A DNA stretch of 64,000 nucleotides. Source: Photobacterium obscurum (GTDB lineage: Bacteria > Pseudomonadota > Gammaproteobacteria > Enterobacterales > Vibrionaceae). Below the pieces are notes generated by a model, which did no database searches, had not been told where the DNA came from, and saw only the letters and a program-made list of their open reading frames with translations. The stretch's first letter is position 1. Each line of letters opens with the position of its first letter. A program made the position numbers and the translations under genes. The stretch spans positions 152,471 through 216,470 of the forward strand of contig NZ_JAKRRW010000009.1 of the NCBI RefSeq assembly GCF_026191635.1. Reading direction: 5' to 3'. This document shows positions 9,071 through 18,499 of this stretch, one piece after another.

Positions 9071-10180
9071 TCATGCGACAAAAGCCATGATTTCTTGCGC
9101 TGACAAGTTGGCTAATCCCATCTTTTTCAGGGTTCGGCCAGTCGAGAAATAGTTAGTATCGTTGTATGCATTGTCGATGTGCAGGCAAGAGGTGATAAGC
9201 GGCGTTTCGATACCAGCCAACTGGCCTAACTCATAGCACGGTACCAGCAAATAGGCTGCATCCTCAGTGATATAGCGGTTACTGGCAGAATTAGGAGCGC
9301 TGTTGAGCTTGCCGTGTGTTTCGGAAGTGCGGTTTACCTCGTAGACACTCTCGCAATCCATCGCGTAGAGTGCATTCATCGCGTCAAGTTCAGACTGAAG
9401 CTCAAGTCCTAGCGCCTGGCCGATAGCCTGACGTTCGCCTTCCATGACAGCTGCGGCTTTAGCCGTCGATACCGAGCAGCAGTCTTTGTAATAGTTAAAT
9501 TGGCCGTCAAAGTTTTCCAGTAGTCCCATATTGAGTGTCGTTAGCAATGGATGGCCACCGAAGTTGATATTCTCCAACCCGGCTTCAATAACATTGCCCA
9601 GTGCTGTCAATGGCAACGGCATAACAGGTTGTAGCGCTTTGATTGCGGCTTGAGTTTGGCTGGCAGGAAAAGCAGAGACTGGCAGGAACTCTTTCATTCC
9701 AAGAATCGCCAGTTCCGCAGGGCCGACAATACGGGTTGCCCAAGGAATAGAAATTGCGTCGACAAAGGTAATGTTCAGATCACCATAGCCCTGTTCCTGT
9801 TTGATGCGGTTCAGTACCAGCGAGCCATAGTTGCCCGGCATTAGCATGATGATCTGACCGTCACGTAAATGCGGTAGCATACTGATAAACAAAGGTTCCT
9901 GAGCAAACGAAGGAACCGGTAAAACCAGTAAGTCCGAATACGTGATGGTTTCTTCAAGATCTCGGCTGATTTTGTCGATTGCCTGAAAACCGGCGTAAGC
10001 CAACGGGACATCGTTGAAGCTGGCTAGTGCTTCGATACCGCCACGTTTCTCAATATCTTCCAAGGGTTGATCAAATCCCGTGGCGCCATACAGGCAGACA
10101 TCAGCCCCCTGAAGTGTGAAATGGTAAGCCGCTGTAAGGCCGGCATTGCCAGAGCCAATAACAGATACACGAGGTGACAT
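9071..10180 (-). CDS. NAD(P)-dependent opine (octopine/nopaline-type) dehydrogenase
   Basis: A 369-residue oxidoreductase with an N-terminal Rossmann motif (VIGSGNAGLTAAYH, residues 6-19). Its C-terminal octopine dehydrogenase domain contains a conserved GGHPLLT-type histidine segment. The family reductively couples an amino acid to a 2-oxoacid, or the reverse. The start is supported by an AAGGAAG ribosome site. The order LysR - dehydrogenase - YfcC transporter on one strand suggests a small opine or amino-acid utilisation unit. There is no nicotianamine-synthase-like gene, so a staphylopine-type metallophore route is not supported here. Confidence 0.8.
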   Translation of the reverse strand: MSPRVSVIGSGNAGLTAAYHFTLQGADVCLYGATGFDQPLEDIEKRGGIEALASFNDVPLAYAGFQAIDKISRDLEETITYSDLLVLPVPSFAQEPLFISMLPHLRDGQIIMLMPGNYGSLVLNRIKQEQGYGDLNITFVDAISIPWATRIVGPAELAILGMKEFLPVSAFPASQTQAAIKALQPVMPLPLTALGNVIEAGLENINFGGHPLLTTLNMGLLENFDGQFNYYKDCCSVSTAKAAAVMEGERQAIGQALGLELQSELDAMNALYAMDCESVYEVNRTSETHGKLNSAPNSASNRYITEDAAYLLVPCYELGQLAGIETPLITSCLHIDNAYNDTNYFSTGRTLKKMGLANLSAQEIMAFVA

Positions 10181-10372
10181 AGTTCTTCCTTTTTCTAACG
10201 TGTTTTTCGTGTCATCAGATTAAGGAAGAAGGTGTTTTTGCCGCCAATGTCAAAGGTGCAAACTACCATGCATAAAAGTTATACTTAATGTCTGTTTGAG
10301 TTTTATCTTACTGAGTTTAAAGGACTAATCAAGATGGCCGTAGAAGCTCTCACTTTCATGGTAACTGTGAGC

Positions 10373-11308
10373 TTACTCGTCTAGGCATTCACCGAAATCT
10401 CGCATAGGGCCGATTTTTAGATATATATTCATCTCATCGGCGAGCAAAATAAATTGCTCGATGAACTGTTCTGCATGACGGTGAACAGGCTTGAGTGCCG
10501 GATAGAGGATATCGAACTCAAAGGGAAGGCTGAATACCAAGGGGCGCATAACGACCTGAGGATGTTCATTTTCCATGTGGGCCGTAAAGGGATCGGTAAT
10601 GGCTATGCCGACACCTTCCCGAACCAGAGCTCCGGCGGTACTTGCCAGTGACACCTCAATCTGTTCGACTGCCGATAAATTATATCGTCGTAATAGGGCA
10701 TCGATGCGCCTTTGGTTGGCATCTTTCTCATGGCGGATCAGCATCTGATCGGCAATATCGTAAATATCGATCACTTTGCGCTTGGCAAGTGGGTTATCGG
10801 CTGGGATCAGGCACACACATTCGCATTCGATACGTTGCGCTGTAACTCCTGCCAGCGGTTCATCAACAAAGGCAAATCCGATATCAGTTGTCTGGCTCTG
10901 GATCCGCCGGATCACTTCTTCAGAGCGGTAGGTCTTGAAGCTAACTTTCATGCGCGGTGCATTTTTAAGAAACGTGGCCAGAATACGGGGGAGATAGGCA
11001 TTGGAAAGTAATGGCATCGCTGCAATATTCAAGCTGCCAAAGTGGCTTGAACGTATTGATTCTGCAGCATGGTCGAGCCCTGTCACGGCATCAAACACTT
11101 TGGCGACTTCGAGGTAGAATGCCTGGCCTTCATCACTCAGGGCAAGTCGGTTTCCCTTGCGGATGAAAAGATGAAATCCAAGTCGCTGCTCCAGTCCTGA
11201 TAATAAGCGACTCACAGCCGGCTGGCTTAGGTTCAGGCGCTCAGCTGCCGCAGTGACCGTCTGGCACTCGACAATAGCTTTGAATGCATTGAGTTGGGAC
11301 AGTTTCAT
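10373..11308 (-). CDS. LysR family regulator (opine gene cluster)
   Basis: A 311-residue LysR-type regulator. The winged helix-turn-helix fills about residues 1-60 (LNAFKAIVECQTVTAAAERLNLSQ, then PAVSRLLSGLEQRLGFHLF), followed by a periplasmic-binding-protein-like effector domain from about residue 90. It lies upstream of, and on the same strand as, the opine dehydrogenase (192-base gap) and is the obvious candidate regulator of that gene and YfcC. An AAGT-TAT-ACTT palindrome at about 10276-10286 in the gap could be part of its binding site. The effector is unknown, perhaps an amino acid or opine. Confidence 0.88.
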   Translation of the reverse strand: MKLSQLNAFKAIVECQTVTAAAERLNLSQPAVSRLLSGLEQRLGFHLFIRKGNRLALSDEGQAFYLEVAKVFDAVTGLDHAAESIRSSHFGSLNIAAMPLLSNAYLPRILATFLKNAPRMKVSFKTYRSEEVIRRIQSQTTDIGFAFVDEPLAGVTAQRIECECVCLIPADNPLAKRKVIDIYDIADQMLIRHEKDANQRRIDALLRRYNLSAVEQIEVSLASTAGALVREGVGIAITDPFTAHMENEHPQVVMRPLVFSLPFEFDILYPALKPVHRHAEQFIEQFILLADEMNIYLKIGPMRDFGECLDE

Positions 11309-11593
11309 AAAATTCTATTTCTTATAATTGTGAGCTTTCGGGGGCAATAGCTTCGGTATGCTAGGGAAATTAATGCGGTAGGCTAACAAATACGGCTTAC
11401 GAATACTTTGAACTGCGAGTTATAAGTAAGAATTCAACCGGTTAAATTGATTAAAAGATTAATAATGGGCGAGGCGGTTGGGGGGATGGAGTGGGCTGGT
11501 ATCACAGTGTTGGTATGAGGTTTCACCAAGTGTTTAACCAGCCCGTTCGGTGCGGCAACACCTATCCAATTCTATGTGAGGGGGCTAGCTGGA

Positions 11594-11782
11594 TTAACTA
11601 AGGTTAGTAATTGCAACAGCAATTTCCGGAGCATGGTTCATCAAAGCCGATACAACAACAGCGGCAAGTAATATTTTAAGTCCTAGCACCACACACTGAA
11701 GTTTGGTCTTTAAAAGGTGGAGTTTGGCTATTTTTGCCTCGGACTCAGCGACTTTTTTTCCGCAGTTATCACATTCAGTCAT
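11594..11782 (-). CDS. Small membrane protein with CxxC motif
   Basis: A 62-residue protein, MTECDNCGKK at the start, then a charged helix and a hydrophobic segment at about 30-50 (LGLKILLAAVVVSALM). The ATG at 11782 follows GGAG at 7-8 bases; the in-frame TTG 15 bases upstream is less likely. The single CxxC could be half of a zinc-binding or redox site completed by dimerisation. I do not recognise the family. The flanking non-coding stretches (about 285 and 355 bases) isolate it from its neighbours. Confidence 0.5.
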   Translation of the reverse strand: MTECDNCGKKVAESEAKIAKLHLLKTKLQCVVLGLKILLAAVVVSALMNHAPEIAVAITNLS

Positions 11783-12095
11783 TACGGGTCTCCACAAGAT
11801 TTAGTCACGCTGATGTATCAACTTGAGTACTTTCCTAAACTTCCAGAAGGTTAAGCACAGGTTTATAGTTGTTAGCGCAGTAAATAATTATTTTGATGAA
11901 TGTAAGTTTTCTTATCTATAAGTCGTTAAAAGCGCTCTTTCTTGGGAGGCGAAGTATAGGGATAAATCCAATGGTAGCAAGCCTTTTTTTGTCCTGATTT
12001 TGCAATTGATTTGAATTTGTAATCAAAATCAGTAGGTTGGTTTTTTGGTAAATGATATCAAGATGTCATTGCTTTACTTAGCGTCAGAAAAATAG
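11783..12095. other. Intergenic region between malY and the small CxxC protein gene
   Basis: About 310 bases, AT-rich. It should contain the promoter of the small protein on the minus strand. I see no further gene or repeat. Confidence 0.4.
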
Positions 12096-12126
12096 CTTCC
12101 CCCTGCCTGTTATGGGCTGGGGGAAG
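12096..12126 (-). terminator. Terminator of the nhaC-malY operon
   Basis: On the minus strand CTTCCCCC / GGGGGAAG with an additional GCC/GGC inner pairing is followed by CTATTTTT. It lies 12 bases beyond the malY stop. Confidence 0.85.
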
Positions 12127-12137
12127 TGGTTATGGTG

Positions 12138-13310
12138 TTAAGCAACAAGTGCATTTTTCAGGCGTTGACAAGCCTCAACCAGAGTTGCCTTCGGGCAACC
12201 AAGATTAAGGCGGATGTAGCCGCTTCCAGCCTCGCCAAAAGCGATCCCCAAGCTTGGCATAATCCCGGCTGTCACCAGTTTTTGCTCTAGCTCCTTATCT
12301 GTTATAGCCAGTTGGCGGCAATCAACCCAGGCCAGATACCCAGCTTCGGGGGCATGGAAAGCGAGTGTTGGCAGCTCGGTGGCAATGAAATCAGCAAGGT
12401 AATTGATGTTATCGTGAAGGTAACCCTTTAACTCCAAAAGCCAGCCAGCTGAGGTCTGGTAGGCTGCCGTTGCTGCACAAATCGCGAGGCTGTTATAAAC
12501 ATCCATGCCATGGGCGTCTAAACGGCGAACAAATTGCTCTCGCAGTTCGGCATTAGGGATCATAAAGTTGGAAATACGCACCGATGACAAACCAAAGGTT
12601 TTGCTTGGCGCGGTGGCAACGACGAGCTGCTTATGCAGCTCTTCCGGCAAAGAGAGGACAGAGCAATACATATGCCCCGGCATTGCCAAATCCCCCCAGA
12701 TCTCATCGCTCAGCAGCCAGACGCCATATTGACCGCAGAGGGCTGCGACGTCCTTGATCTCATCTTTAGACCATGCACGACCAACAGGGTTGTGTGGGTT
12801 ACAGAAAATCATGGCCTTGGCACCGGACTGAAAACAGCGTTCAAGATGGGCCAAGTCCATGCTGTAGTGCCCATCGGACTCGAGCAACGGGTTTTCAATA
12901 ATAGTTCGCTCATTGAACTCGCTGATTTTGCGAAAAGAGCCATAGCCCGGTGTTTGCATAACGATGCCGTCACCGGCTTCTGTAAGCATCTGGATCAGCA
13001 TTGATAAGCCGGGGAGTACACCGTGTACCGTGGTGATCCACTCTCGGCGCAGACTGATGCTGTGCTGGTTATGATACCAGTCAGTAATTGCCTGATAGTA
13101 ATCGTCATTTCTTTCGGCATAGCCAAAGATACCATGCATAACACGTTTGTTAAGGGCTTCCAGTACTGCAGGAGGAGCCTGAAAATCATAGTCTGATACC
13201 CACATCGGCAATAGATCGTTGGCCTTCAGGCCGAGCTTTTGCTCCATGAAATCCCATTTCAATGAACCACTCTGACGGCGATCGTAAACATGGTCAAAAG
13301 ATGTAGTCAT
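12138..13310 (-). CDS. MalY/PatB family PLP-dependent C-S lyase / aminotransferase
   Basis: Fold-type I PLP enzyme of 390 residues. It matches the MalY/PatB family: MWVSDYDF near residues 36-43, NPHNPVGRAW near 171-180, SDEIWGDL near 201-208, and the Schiff-base lysine K237 in APSKTFGLSS. Family members act as cystathionine beta-lyases (cysteine to pyruvate, ammonia and sulfide), and MalY also moonlights as a regulator in E. coli. It lies nine bases after an NhaC antiporter gene, downstream of a LacI regulator, and is the last gene of the operon. The coupling to an antiporter suggests a catabolic role for a sulfur or amino compound (inference). Confidence 0.87.
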   Translation of the reverse strand: MTTSFDHVYDRRQSGSLKWDFMEQKLGLKANDLLPMWVSDYDFQAPPAVLEALNKRVMHGIFGYAERNDDYYQAITDWYHNQHSISLRREWITTVHGVLPGLSMLIQMLTEAGDGIVMQTPGYGSFRKISEFNERTIIENPLLESDGHYSMDLAHLERCFQSGAKAMIFCNPHNPVGRAWSKDEIKDVAALCGQYGVWLLSDEIWGDLAMPGHMYCSVLSLPEELHKQLVVATAPSKTFGLSSVRISNFMIPNAELREQFVRRLDAHGMDVYNSLAICAATAAYQTSAGWLLELKGYLHDNINYLADFIATELPTLAFHAPEAGYLAWVDCRQLAITDKELEQKLVTAGIMPSLGIAFGEAGSGYIRLNLGCPKATLVEACQRLKNALVA

Positions 13311-13319
13311 TGTTTTACC

Positions 13320-14774
13320 TTACTTCGCTGCAGCGAGAGATGTCTCTGCTGTATTTTCTTGATTCGATGCTTTGGCGATACCGAAACCGGTGAACCCGTA
13401 GATAATGGCGAAAATAACACCTGTGTAGCACTGGATGGCCCACGGCAGGTAGTCGAGGGTCGAAACGCCGAGTGTTCCGGCCATGTAAACACCTGCGGCA
13501 GTCCAAGGAACCAGAGGTTCGATAATGGTGCCGGCATCCTCGATGGTCCGAGAGAGGTTCTTGGTATCGAGTCCCATCTTGCGGTAAGCGTTCTGGAACA
13601 GCTCACCCGGGATAAGTAGGGCAAGTTTGCCGTCAGAGGTCGTGAATACTACCGTAATTGTTGCGACAACTGTCGAGAAGATAAGTTGGCCAGTGTTGCG
13701 GATAAGGTGCAGGAAGTGGCCAAGAACCACATTCAGTGCACCTGTCAGGCTAAGAATACCGGCAAAGGCGAAGGCGCAGAATACCAGTAGGATGGTGCTC
13801 ATCATCGAGAACAGGCCGCCGCGATTTAGAAGCTTGGCGATATCTGGAACCAGTCCGTCAACAGCATGGCCGTTATCACTGAACATGCTGATATTGAAGC
13901 CGTCCACATAGGCCTGGAATCCCTGTTGCAGGTTAAATCCTTGGAATACCATTCCCAGCCCTAGTGCGATTGCAGAAGCAGTCAGCATTAGAGGGATCAC
14001 TGGTTTCTTGGTTACTGCTCCCCACAGGATGATTGCCGGAGGCAATGCCAGCAGAATATTCAGGTTATACAGACTTTCAAGGCCGGCCAAAATGTCGATG
14101 ACCTTTTGCGGCTCAGCAACTCCGGCAATATCACCATGTTGGCCAGCGAAGTAGAATACGATGGACGCGATCACAAAACCTGGCAGTGTGGTATAGAGCA
14201 TGTGCTGAATATGCTCATAAAGCGTTGTTCCGGCAACAACCGGTGCAAAGTTTGTTGAATCAGAAAGGGGAGAGATCTTGTCACCGAAGTAAGCACCTGA
14301 TACCACGGCTCCGGCCGCAGCGGCAAGCGAGACATCCAGACCTGCAGCGACGCCCATTAGAGCGACCCCGACCGTACCGGCTGAGCCCCAAGACGTACCG
14401 GTACAGACTGACACCACGCTGGTGACAAAGAAGGTTGCGATAAGAATGTATTCAGGGCTAATGACTTTCAACCCCCAGTACACCATAAAAGGAATGGTAC
14501 CGCTGATCATCCAGCTGGCAATCAGGCCACCTACCGAGACCAGAATCAAAATAACCGGCATGGCCTTGGCCAGTTTATCGACGATCGCCGCCATAATATC
14601 ATCCCAGCTATAGCCCATCCTCATGGCGATAAAACCGGTAAAGGCTGCCGAAACTAATAATAGGGGTTCGATCCGCAGGCCCATCATGCCATATCCGATC
14701 ACTAGCAGGCCAAACATGACCGCGATAGGGGCAATCGCCAATGTCAGGGATGGCAGAGGCTTTGTATTTGTCAT
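13320..14774 (-). CDS. nhaC: NhaC family Na+/H+ (substrate) antiporter
   Basis: A 484-residue inner-membrane antiporter with about 11-12 hydrophobic segments. The NhaC blocks GTSWGSAGTVGVALMG (about 125-140) and GAYFGDKISPLSDSTN (about 160-175) hold the conserved Asp/Ser/Thr residues of the family. NhaC relatives include malate/lactate antiporters, so the cargo may be an organic ion exchanged for Na+. Ribosome site AGAGGAC precedes the ATG. It is the first gene of the nhaC-malY operon, with a LacI-type operator centred about 100 bases upstream. Confidence 0.87.
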   Translation of the reverse strand: MTNTKPLPSLTLAIAPIAVMFGLLVIGYGMMGLRIEPLLLVSAAFTGFIAMRMGYSWDDIMAAIVDKLAKAMPVILILVSVGGLIASWMISGTIPFMVYWGLKVISPEYILIATFFVTSVVSVCTGTSWGSAGTVGVALMGVAAGLDVSLAAAAGAVVSGAYFGDKISPLSDSTNFAPVVAGTTLYEHIQHMLYTTLPGFVIASIVFYFAGQHGDIAGVAEPQKVIDILAGLESLYNLNILLALPPAIILWGAVTKKPVIPLMLTASAIALGLGMVFQGFNLQQGFQAYVDGFNISMFSDNGHAVDGLVPDIAKLLNRGGLFSMMSTILLVFCAFAFAGILSLTGALNVVLGHFLHLIRNTGQLIFSTVVATITVVFTTSDGKLALLIPGELFQNAYRKMGLDTKNLSRTIEDAGTIIEPLVPWTAAGVYMAGTLGVSTLDYLPWAIQCYTGVIFAIIYGFTGFGIAKASNQENTAETSLAAAK

Positions 14775-14867
14775 CTTGTTGTCCTCTTAAAAAGTCGTAT
14801 AGGGTTGTTTCAACGTCGCCATAGTAAGAGGTAGCCAAAGTTAAAAATGAGACCTCGGATACTGTTT

Positions 14868-14885
14868 CATGTAAGCGGTTACATG
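14868..14885. promoter_or_regulatory. LacI-type operator upstream of nhaC
   Basis: CATGTAAGCGGTTACATG is an 18-base palindrome with one mismatch pair and the central CG typical of LacI/GalR operators. It lies between the LacI gene stop and the nhaC start, about 94 bases before the nhaC ATG. It is probably the binding site of the neighbouring LacI protein. Confidence 0.7.
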
Positions 14886-14891
14886 GAGTAT

Positions 14892-15932
14892 TTACATTTG
14901 ATCAGGTTCACGTTTATTTTCATTTTTTCGTAAGTTAGGGCTTGAAACCGTCTGCCGACAGACCAGCATGGCATCAAACTTGTGCTGAGCTGGAGGTGCT
15001 ATTTTCCCCTCGCGGAGTTGGAGTGCGAGTTTGGCTGCATGGACGGACATCTGGTCGATAGGGTTATGCATAGTAGAAAGGCGCGGGTAGAGATAACGTG
15101 CCAGTAATACGTCATCAAAACCAATAACCGAGTAATCACCAGGCACTTTCAGGCCTTGTTCGTACAGGCTGGCCATCAAACCAGCAGCCATAACATCGTT
15201 GAATGTGACCACGGCGGTGACTTCCGGACATTGTTGGGTGAGGAGCTGGCCTGCAACTTCACCGCCTTCTTCGACAAAGGGTTGGTTGATAATCCAGTTT
15301 GGTTCAATAGGAAGGTTGGCACTGGCCATTGCTTCGCGATACCCAGTCAGTCGATCAGCCCTGTCTTCGATAGGCAGATCACTGGTGATACAGGCAATCT
15401 TCCGGTGCCCCTGGGCTATTAGGTATTGTACTGACGTTGCGGCACCTGATTGGTTGTCGACCCATACCGAGCGGTTGGCAATTTGCGGGATGGTTCTGTT
15501 GATCAGAACCATTGCAGGCAGCTGCGCGCTGTAGCGGAGAAGGGTTGCATCATCGAGCATTTTGGAGTGCACCACCATTGCTTCACAACCCTGGCTAATG
15601 AGAAAGTCGAGCCCTTCTTTCTCCCGTTGGGCATTGTGGCCGCCACTGACGACCACCAACTGGCAACCATGCTGTCTTGCAACTTCTTCAACATGCTTGG
15701 CGATAAGTGCAAAGAATGGATCCGCCAGGTTACCGGTAAGAAGCCCCAGAGTGTTGTTGGAGCGACTTGCCAGCGCTGCTGCCCGGGCATCTCGCTTATA
15801 ATTTAGCGCTTTCATTGCCTTTTGAACCCGCTCCTGGGTGACGGGTTCAACATAGGTTGTCTGGTTAATGACTCGGGAAACGGTCGCGGTAGAAACGCCC
15901 GCCAGCTTGGCGACATCTTTAATCGTTGCCAT
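14892..15932 (-). CDS. LacI family transcriptional regulator
   Basis: A 346-residue LacI/GalR regulator. The helix-turn-helix lies at residues 1-25 (TIKDVAKLAGVSTATVSRVI), followed by the hinge helix and a sugar-binding-protein-like domain from about residue 60. It lies directly upstream of the nhaC-malY operon on the same strand. A near-perfect palindrome seven bases after its stop is the likely operator, so it probably represses nhaC-malY until an inducer appears. The arrangement resembles MalI controlling malX-malY in E. coli, although the transporter type differs. The inducer cannot be predicted. Confidence 0.9.
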   Translation of the reverse strand: MATIKDVAKLAGVSTATVSRVINQTTYVEPVTQERVQKAMKALNYKRDARAAALASRSNNTLGLLTGNLADPFFALIAKHVEEVARQHGCQLVVVSGGHNAQREKEGLDFLISQGCEAMVVHSKMLDDATLLRYSAQLPAMVLINRTIPQIANRSVWVDNQSGAATSVQYLIAQGHRKIACITSDLPIEDRADRLTGYREAMASANLPIEPNWIINQPFVEEGGEVAGQLLTQQCPEVTAVVTFNDVMAAGLMASLYEQGLKVPGDYSVIGFDDVLLARYLYPRLSTMHNPIDQMSVHAAKLALQLREGKIAPPAQHKFDAMLVCRQTVSSPNLRKNENKREPDQM

Positions 15933-16148
15933 GTTCGAAAATCACTGTGGTTGCTGGGAAGTGGGGCGAGTCTAGCGGTTTGTGCGGGTCAATAATGTTA
16001 GCTGGTTCAAACTCATGCTCGCGAATAGCAGTTGAAGGTAATTTGCAAGAGGGTTGTTTCATTGCTTAGCTAATGATGATGGTGGTACTTATTCAGCACT
16101 CCGATGAGCTGATTGTTATTCTGCTGGTTGTGTATTTGTATGGCTGTG

Positions 16149-16187
16149 TTATTGGCCACAGAGAAGAGAGATCTCTGCGGCCAATAA
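16149..16187. repeat. Two-tier hairpin downstream of the chemoreceptor gene
   Basis: TTATTGGCC / GGCCAATAA encloses a second stem CAGAGA / TCTCTG. It lies about 45 bases past the chemoreceptor stop. There is no U-tract on the minus strand, so it may be an RNA 3'-end stabiliser or part of a weak terminator. The rest of the gap 15933-16231 shows nothing recognisable. Confidence 0.5.
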
Positions 16188-16231
16188 AAGCTTACTAACG
16201 GCAGGTTACCGTGATAGAGCTAACCCGCACC

Positions 16232-18307
16232 TTATTGCAATTTAAACTTACTGACTAGAGCGTTTAGTTGTGCATTAGCGGCGGCTAGGCTTTGGGTACT
16301 GTCCACTGTTGCCTGGCCGTTCTGGGTCAGCTCATGAACCATCTCGCGGATATTGTTCATATTACGGCTGACTTCCTCGGTGACCGAGCTCTGCTCCTCA
16401 GAAGCTGTTGCGATTTGGGTACTCAGATCATTGATATCGACAATGGAGTCTGTCATTGAATCCAGGCTGTTTGATACCCTACCTGCGTTTGCAGCTGTAC
16501 GTTCACAGCTTGCCTTGGTCATCGTCATCGCATCAACGGCACTGGCAGCATCTTGACGTAGAGTGGTCAGAATTTCATTAATTTCAGCCGTGCTGCTCTG
16601 GGTTCGAGCGGCAAGCGAACGAACTTCATCAGCAACGACCGCAAATCCACGTCCTTGTTCACCGGCACGTGCCGCTTCGATTGCAGCATTAAGCGCCAGC
16701 AGGTTCGTCTGATCCGCGATTTCACCAATAACGCCTAATACTGTCACGATCTGATGGGTATTCTCGTTCATGGTGTTAATGCTTGATGATGCAGCTTCAA
16801 CTTCATCGACCAACGATGTCATACTGTTAGATGCCTCAAGTACATCGTCTTTAGCCAGCATCGCTTCGTCATTGGCTTTTTGGGTGCTAGAAGCTGTTTC
16901 AGTGGCATTTTGTGCAACTGTCTCTGCGGTTGAGCTCATCTCGGTAATAGCGGTAACAACCTGATCGGTTTCAGAGGCGTGGGTGATTAGCGCTTGGTTA
17001 TTTAGCTCTGATTGCGTATTGAGCTGTTTGATTCCATCCGTGATATGCGCCGAGGCCTGCGAAATGTCCAGGATCATCGACTGTAGGTAGATAATGAAAC
17101 TGTTTACTGAGTTGCCAATATCTCCCAATTCATCACGAGATGTAATTTCGATTCGTGAGGTTAAGTCGGCTTCACCAGTTGATAAAGTATCAATGCGCTC
17201 TTTAAGAAGCACTAAGCCTTTGACAATCTTGCTGATTGAAAGTGCGGCTACCAGCAGCGCAATAATGAGTAGTGCAATGGCAATCGCAATGCTCATGTAA
17301 ACTTTGTCGGTAAATATTTCTTCAGTTGCGCTGGTCAGACCGTCCTGAATATTGGTAAGGTCGCTATCATAGGTACCAGTACCGATGGTCCAGCCCCATT
17401 CAGGAAAGATATTACGAGCATAGACAAACTTTGTTTCTTGCTGGTTGGTGGTGGGATTGGTGTGAACGGTTTTGGTAAAAACTTCTGGTTTACCTTGAAT
17501 ACTTTCCGCGATTTTTTTTGTGGTTGACGGAATCACCGTGCCAATAATCGACGAATCAGGGTGCGCTAGAATTTTTCCGTTTTTGTCCTGTACCCAGAAG
17601 TAGCCATTTTGACCATATTTTGACGAGCTAATGGTATCTAGGGCCGATTGATAGCTCTCTTTCTTGAGAGTACTGACATATTCGCCTGTTGCAATAACAA
17701 GGTTTAATGGTTCAAAGTATACCGATGCTGATAACTTTTCTTCGTTTTTTTTGGTTCTTGGATTCAAGAATTGATAGCGGGTAAAGCCAATATTATTATC
17801 TTTTGCGGCACTGACAATATTCCGCGCATAGTAGTTGCCATTGTTGTCTTTTTTATCATAGGAGCTGGTGCCTATAATACTGGCATTGGCGCCATTTGCC
17901 TCGTTAACCACCGATGTTGCGTCGTACGCAAAGATATACCGTCCGTTGTCCCATCGATATTGGTTGATAAAGGCATGAATGACGGTTTCCGCCTCGGCAG
18001 AAGATGCGCTGTCGCGGTAGAGCCTTTCGATTGTATCTTTGAATGTGGTTATTTCTGAGGCTAATTGTGTCTCGATATTTTTTTGTTTCGTGTTTTCATA
18101 ATAGTAAGACAGCGAGCGGGTAACAGTATCAACTTGGTTTTTTAAATTGTCATTTAATAGTTTAGTGACCTTTTCATTGACGTTTTTACTTTCTGTTTCA
18201 AGAACAGTTTGTTCGGTATTAATTAGGCTGGTAATAAAGAAAACACTCATTATGAGTAGCGGTATACACAGCAGTGCTGCTAGCTTGTTTTTTATCGTTA
18301 AATTCAT
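16232..18307 (-). CDS. Methyl-accepting chemotaxis protein with two Cache-type sensor modules
   Basis: A 691-residue inner-membrane chemoreceptor. It has a TM helix at about 8-28, a long periplasmic region (30-335) with two Cache-like modules (GRYIFAYDA near 122-130 and [10 protein letters not shown] near 235-244, the latter closed by [14 protein letters not shown]), a second TM at about 338-358, and HAMP at about 358-410. The signalling domain contains the hairpin tip [20 protein letters not shown]. Cache receptors usually bind amino acids or organic acids directly. The first 428 residues align without gaps to the hybrid kinase encoded at 19380-22547, so both proteins probably sense the same or related ligands. 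Confidence 0.93.
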   Translation of the reverse strand: MNLTIKNKLAALLCIPLLIMSVFFITSLINTEQTVLETESKNVNEKVTKLLNDNLKNQVDTVTRSLSYYYENTKQKNIETQLASEITTFKDTIERLYRDSASSAEAETVIHAFINQYRWDNGRYIFAYDATSVVNEANGANASIIGTSSYDKKDNNGNYYARNIVSAAKDNNIGFTRYQFLNPRTKKNEEKLSASVYFEPLNLVIATGEYVSTLKKESYQSALDTISSSKYGQNGYFWVQDKNGKILAHPDSSIIGTVIPSTTKKIAESIQGKPEVFTKTVHTNPTTNQQETKFVYARNIFPEWGWTIGTGTYDSDLTNIQDGLTSATEEIFTDKVYMSIAIAIALLIIALLVAALSISKIVKGLVLLKERIDTLSTGEADLTSRIEITSRDELGDIGNSVNSFIIYLQSMILDISQASAHITDGIKQLNTQSELNNQALITHASETDQVVTAITEMSSTAETVAQNATETASSTQKANDEAMLAKDDVLEASNSMTSLVDEVEAASSSINTMNENTHQIVTVLGVIGEIADQTNLLALNAAIEAARAGEQGRGFAVVADEVRSLAARTQSSTAEINEILTTLRQDAASAVDAMTMTKASCERTAANAGRVSNSLDSMTDSIVDINDLSTQIATASEEQSSVTEEVSRNMNNIREMVHELTQNGQATVDSTQSLAAANAQLNALVSKFKLQ

Positions 18308-18499
18308 TAGGCGAAACCTTCGATTGTATTCTTGTCATTTGATTATTATTCGATGTGCTTATTATTTTTGTTTTACGCAAATCAGTTGCGCTTACTTCTT
18401 GTGATTATTTATATTTGTGAAATCATGAAAAATAGAAATGAGCGATTTCACATAAATTCAATCAGAATATTTGTTCAGTCGCTCAAATCTTAATTTCTT

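Noticed and set aside
9071..10180. Staphylopine/pseudopaline-type metallophore locus
   Set aside because: No nicotianamine-like synthase, no metallophore exporter or TonB receptor is nearby.
13307..13624. Extra coding regions on the other strand or in other frames within nhaC and similar long genes
   Set aside because: They overlap well-supported genes, have low-complexity or Arg/Ser-rich translations, and lack ribosome sites.
16149..16187. Rho-independent terminator of the chemoreceptor gene
   Set aside because: The hairpin is strong but lacks a U-tract on the minus strand, so it is listed as a repeat.
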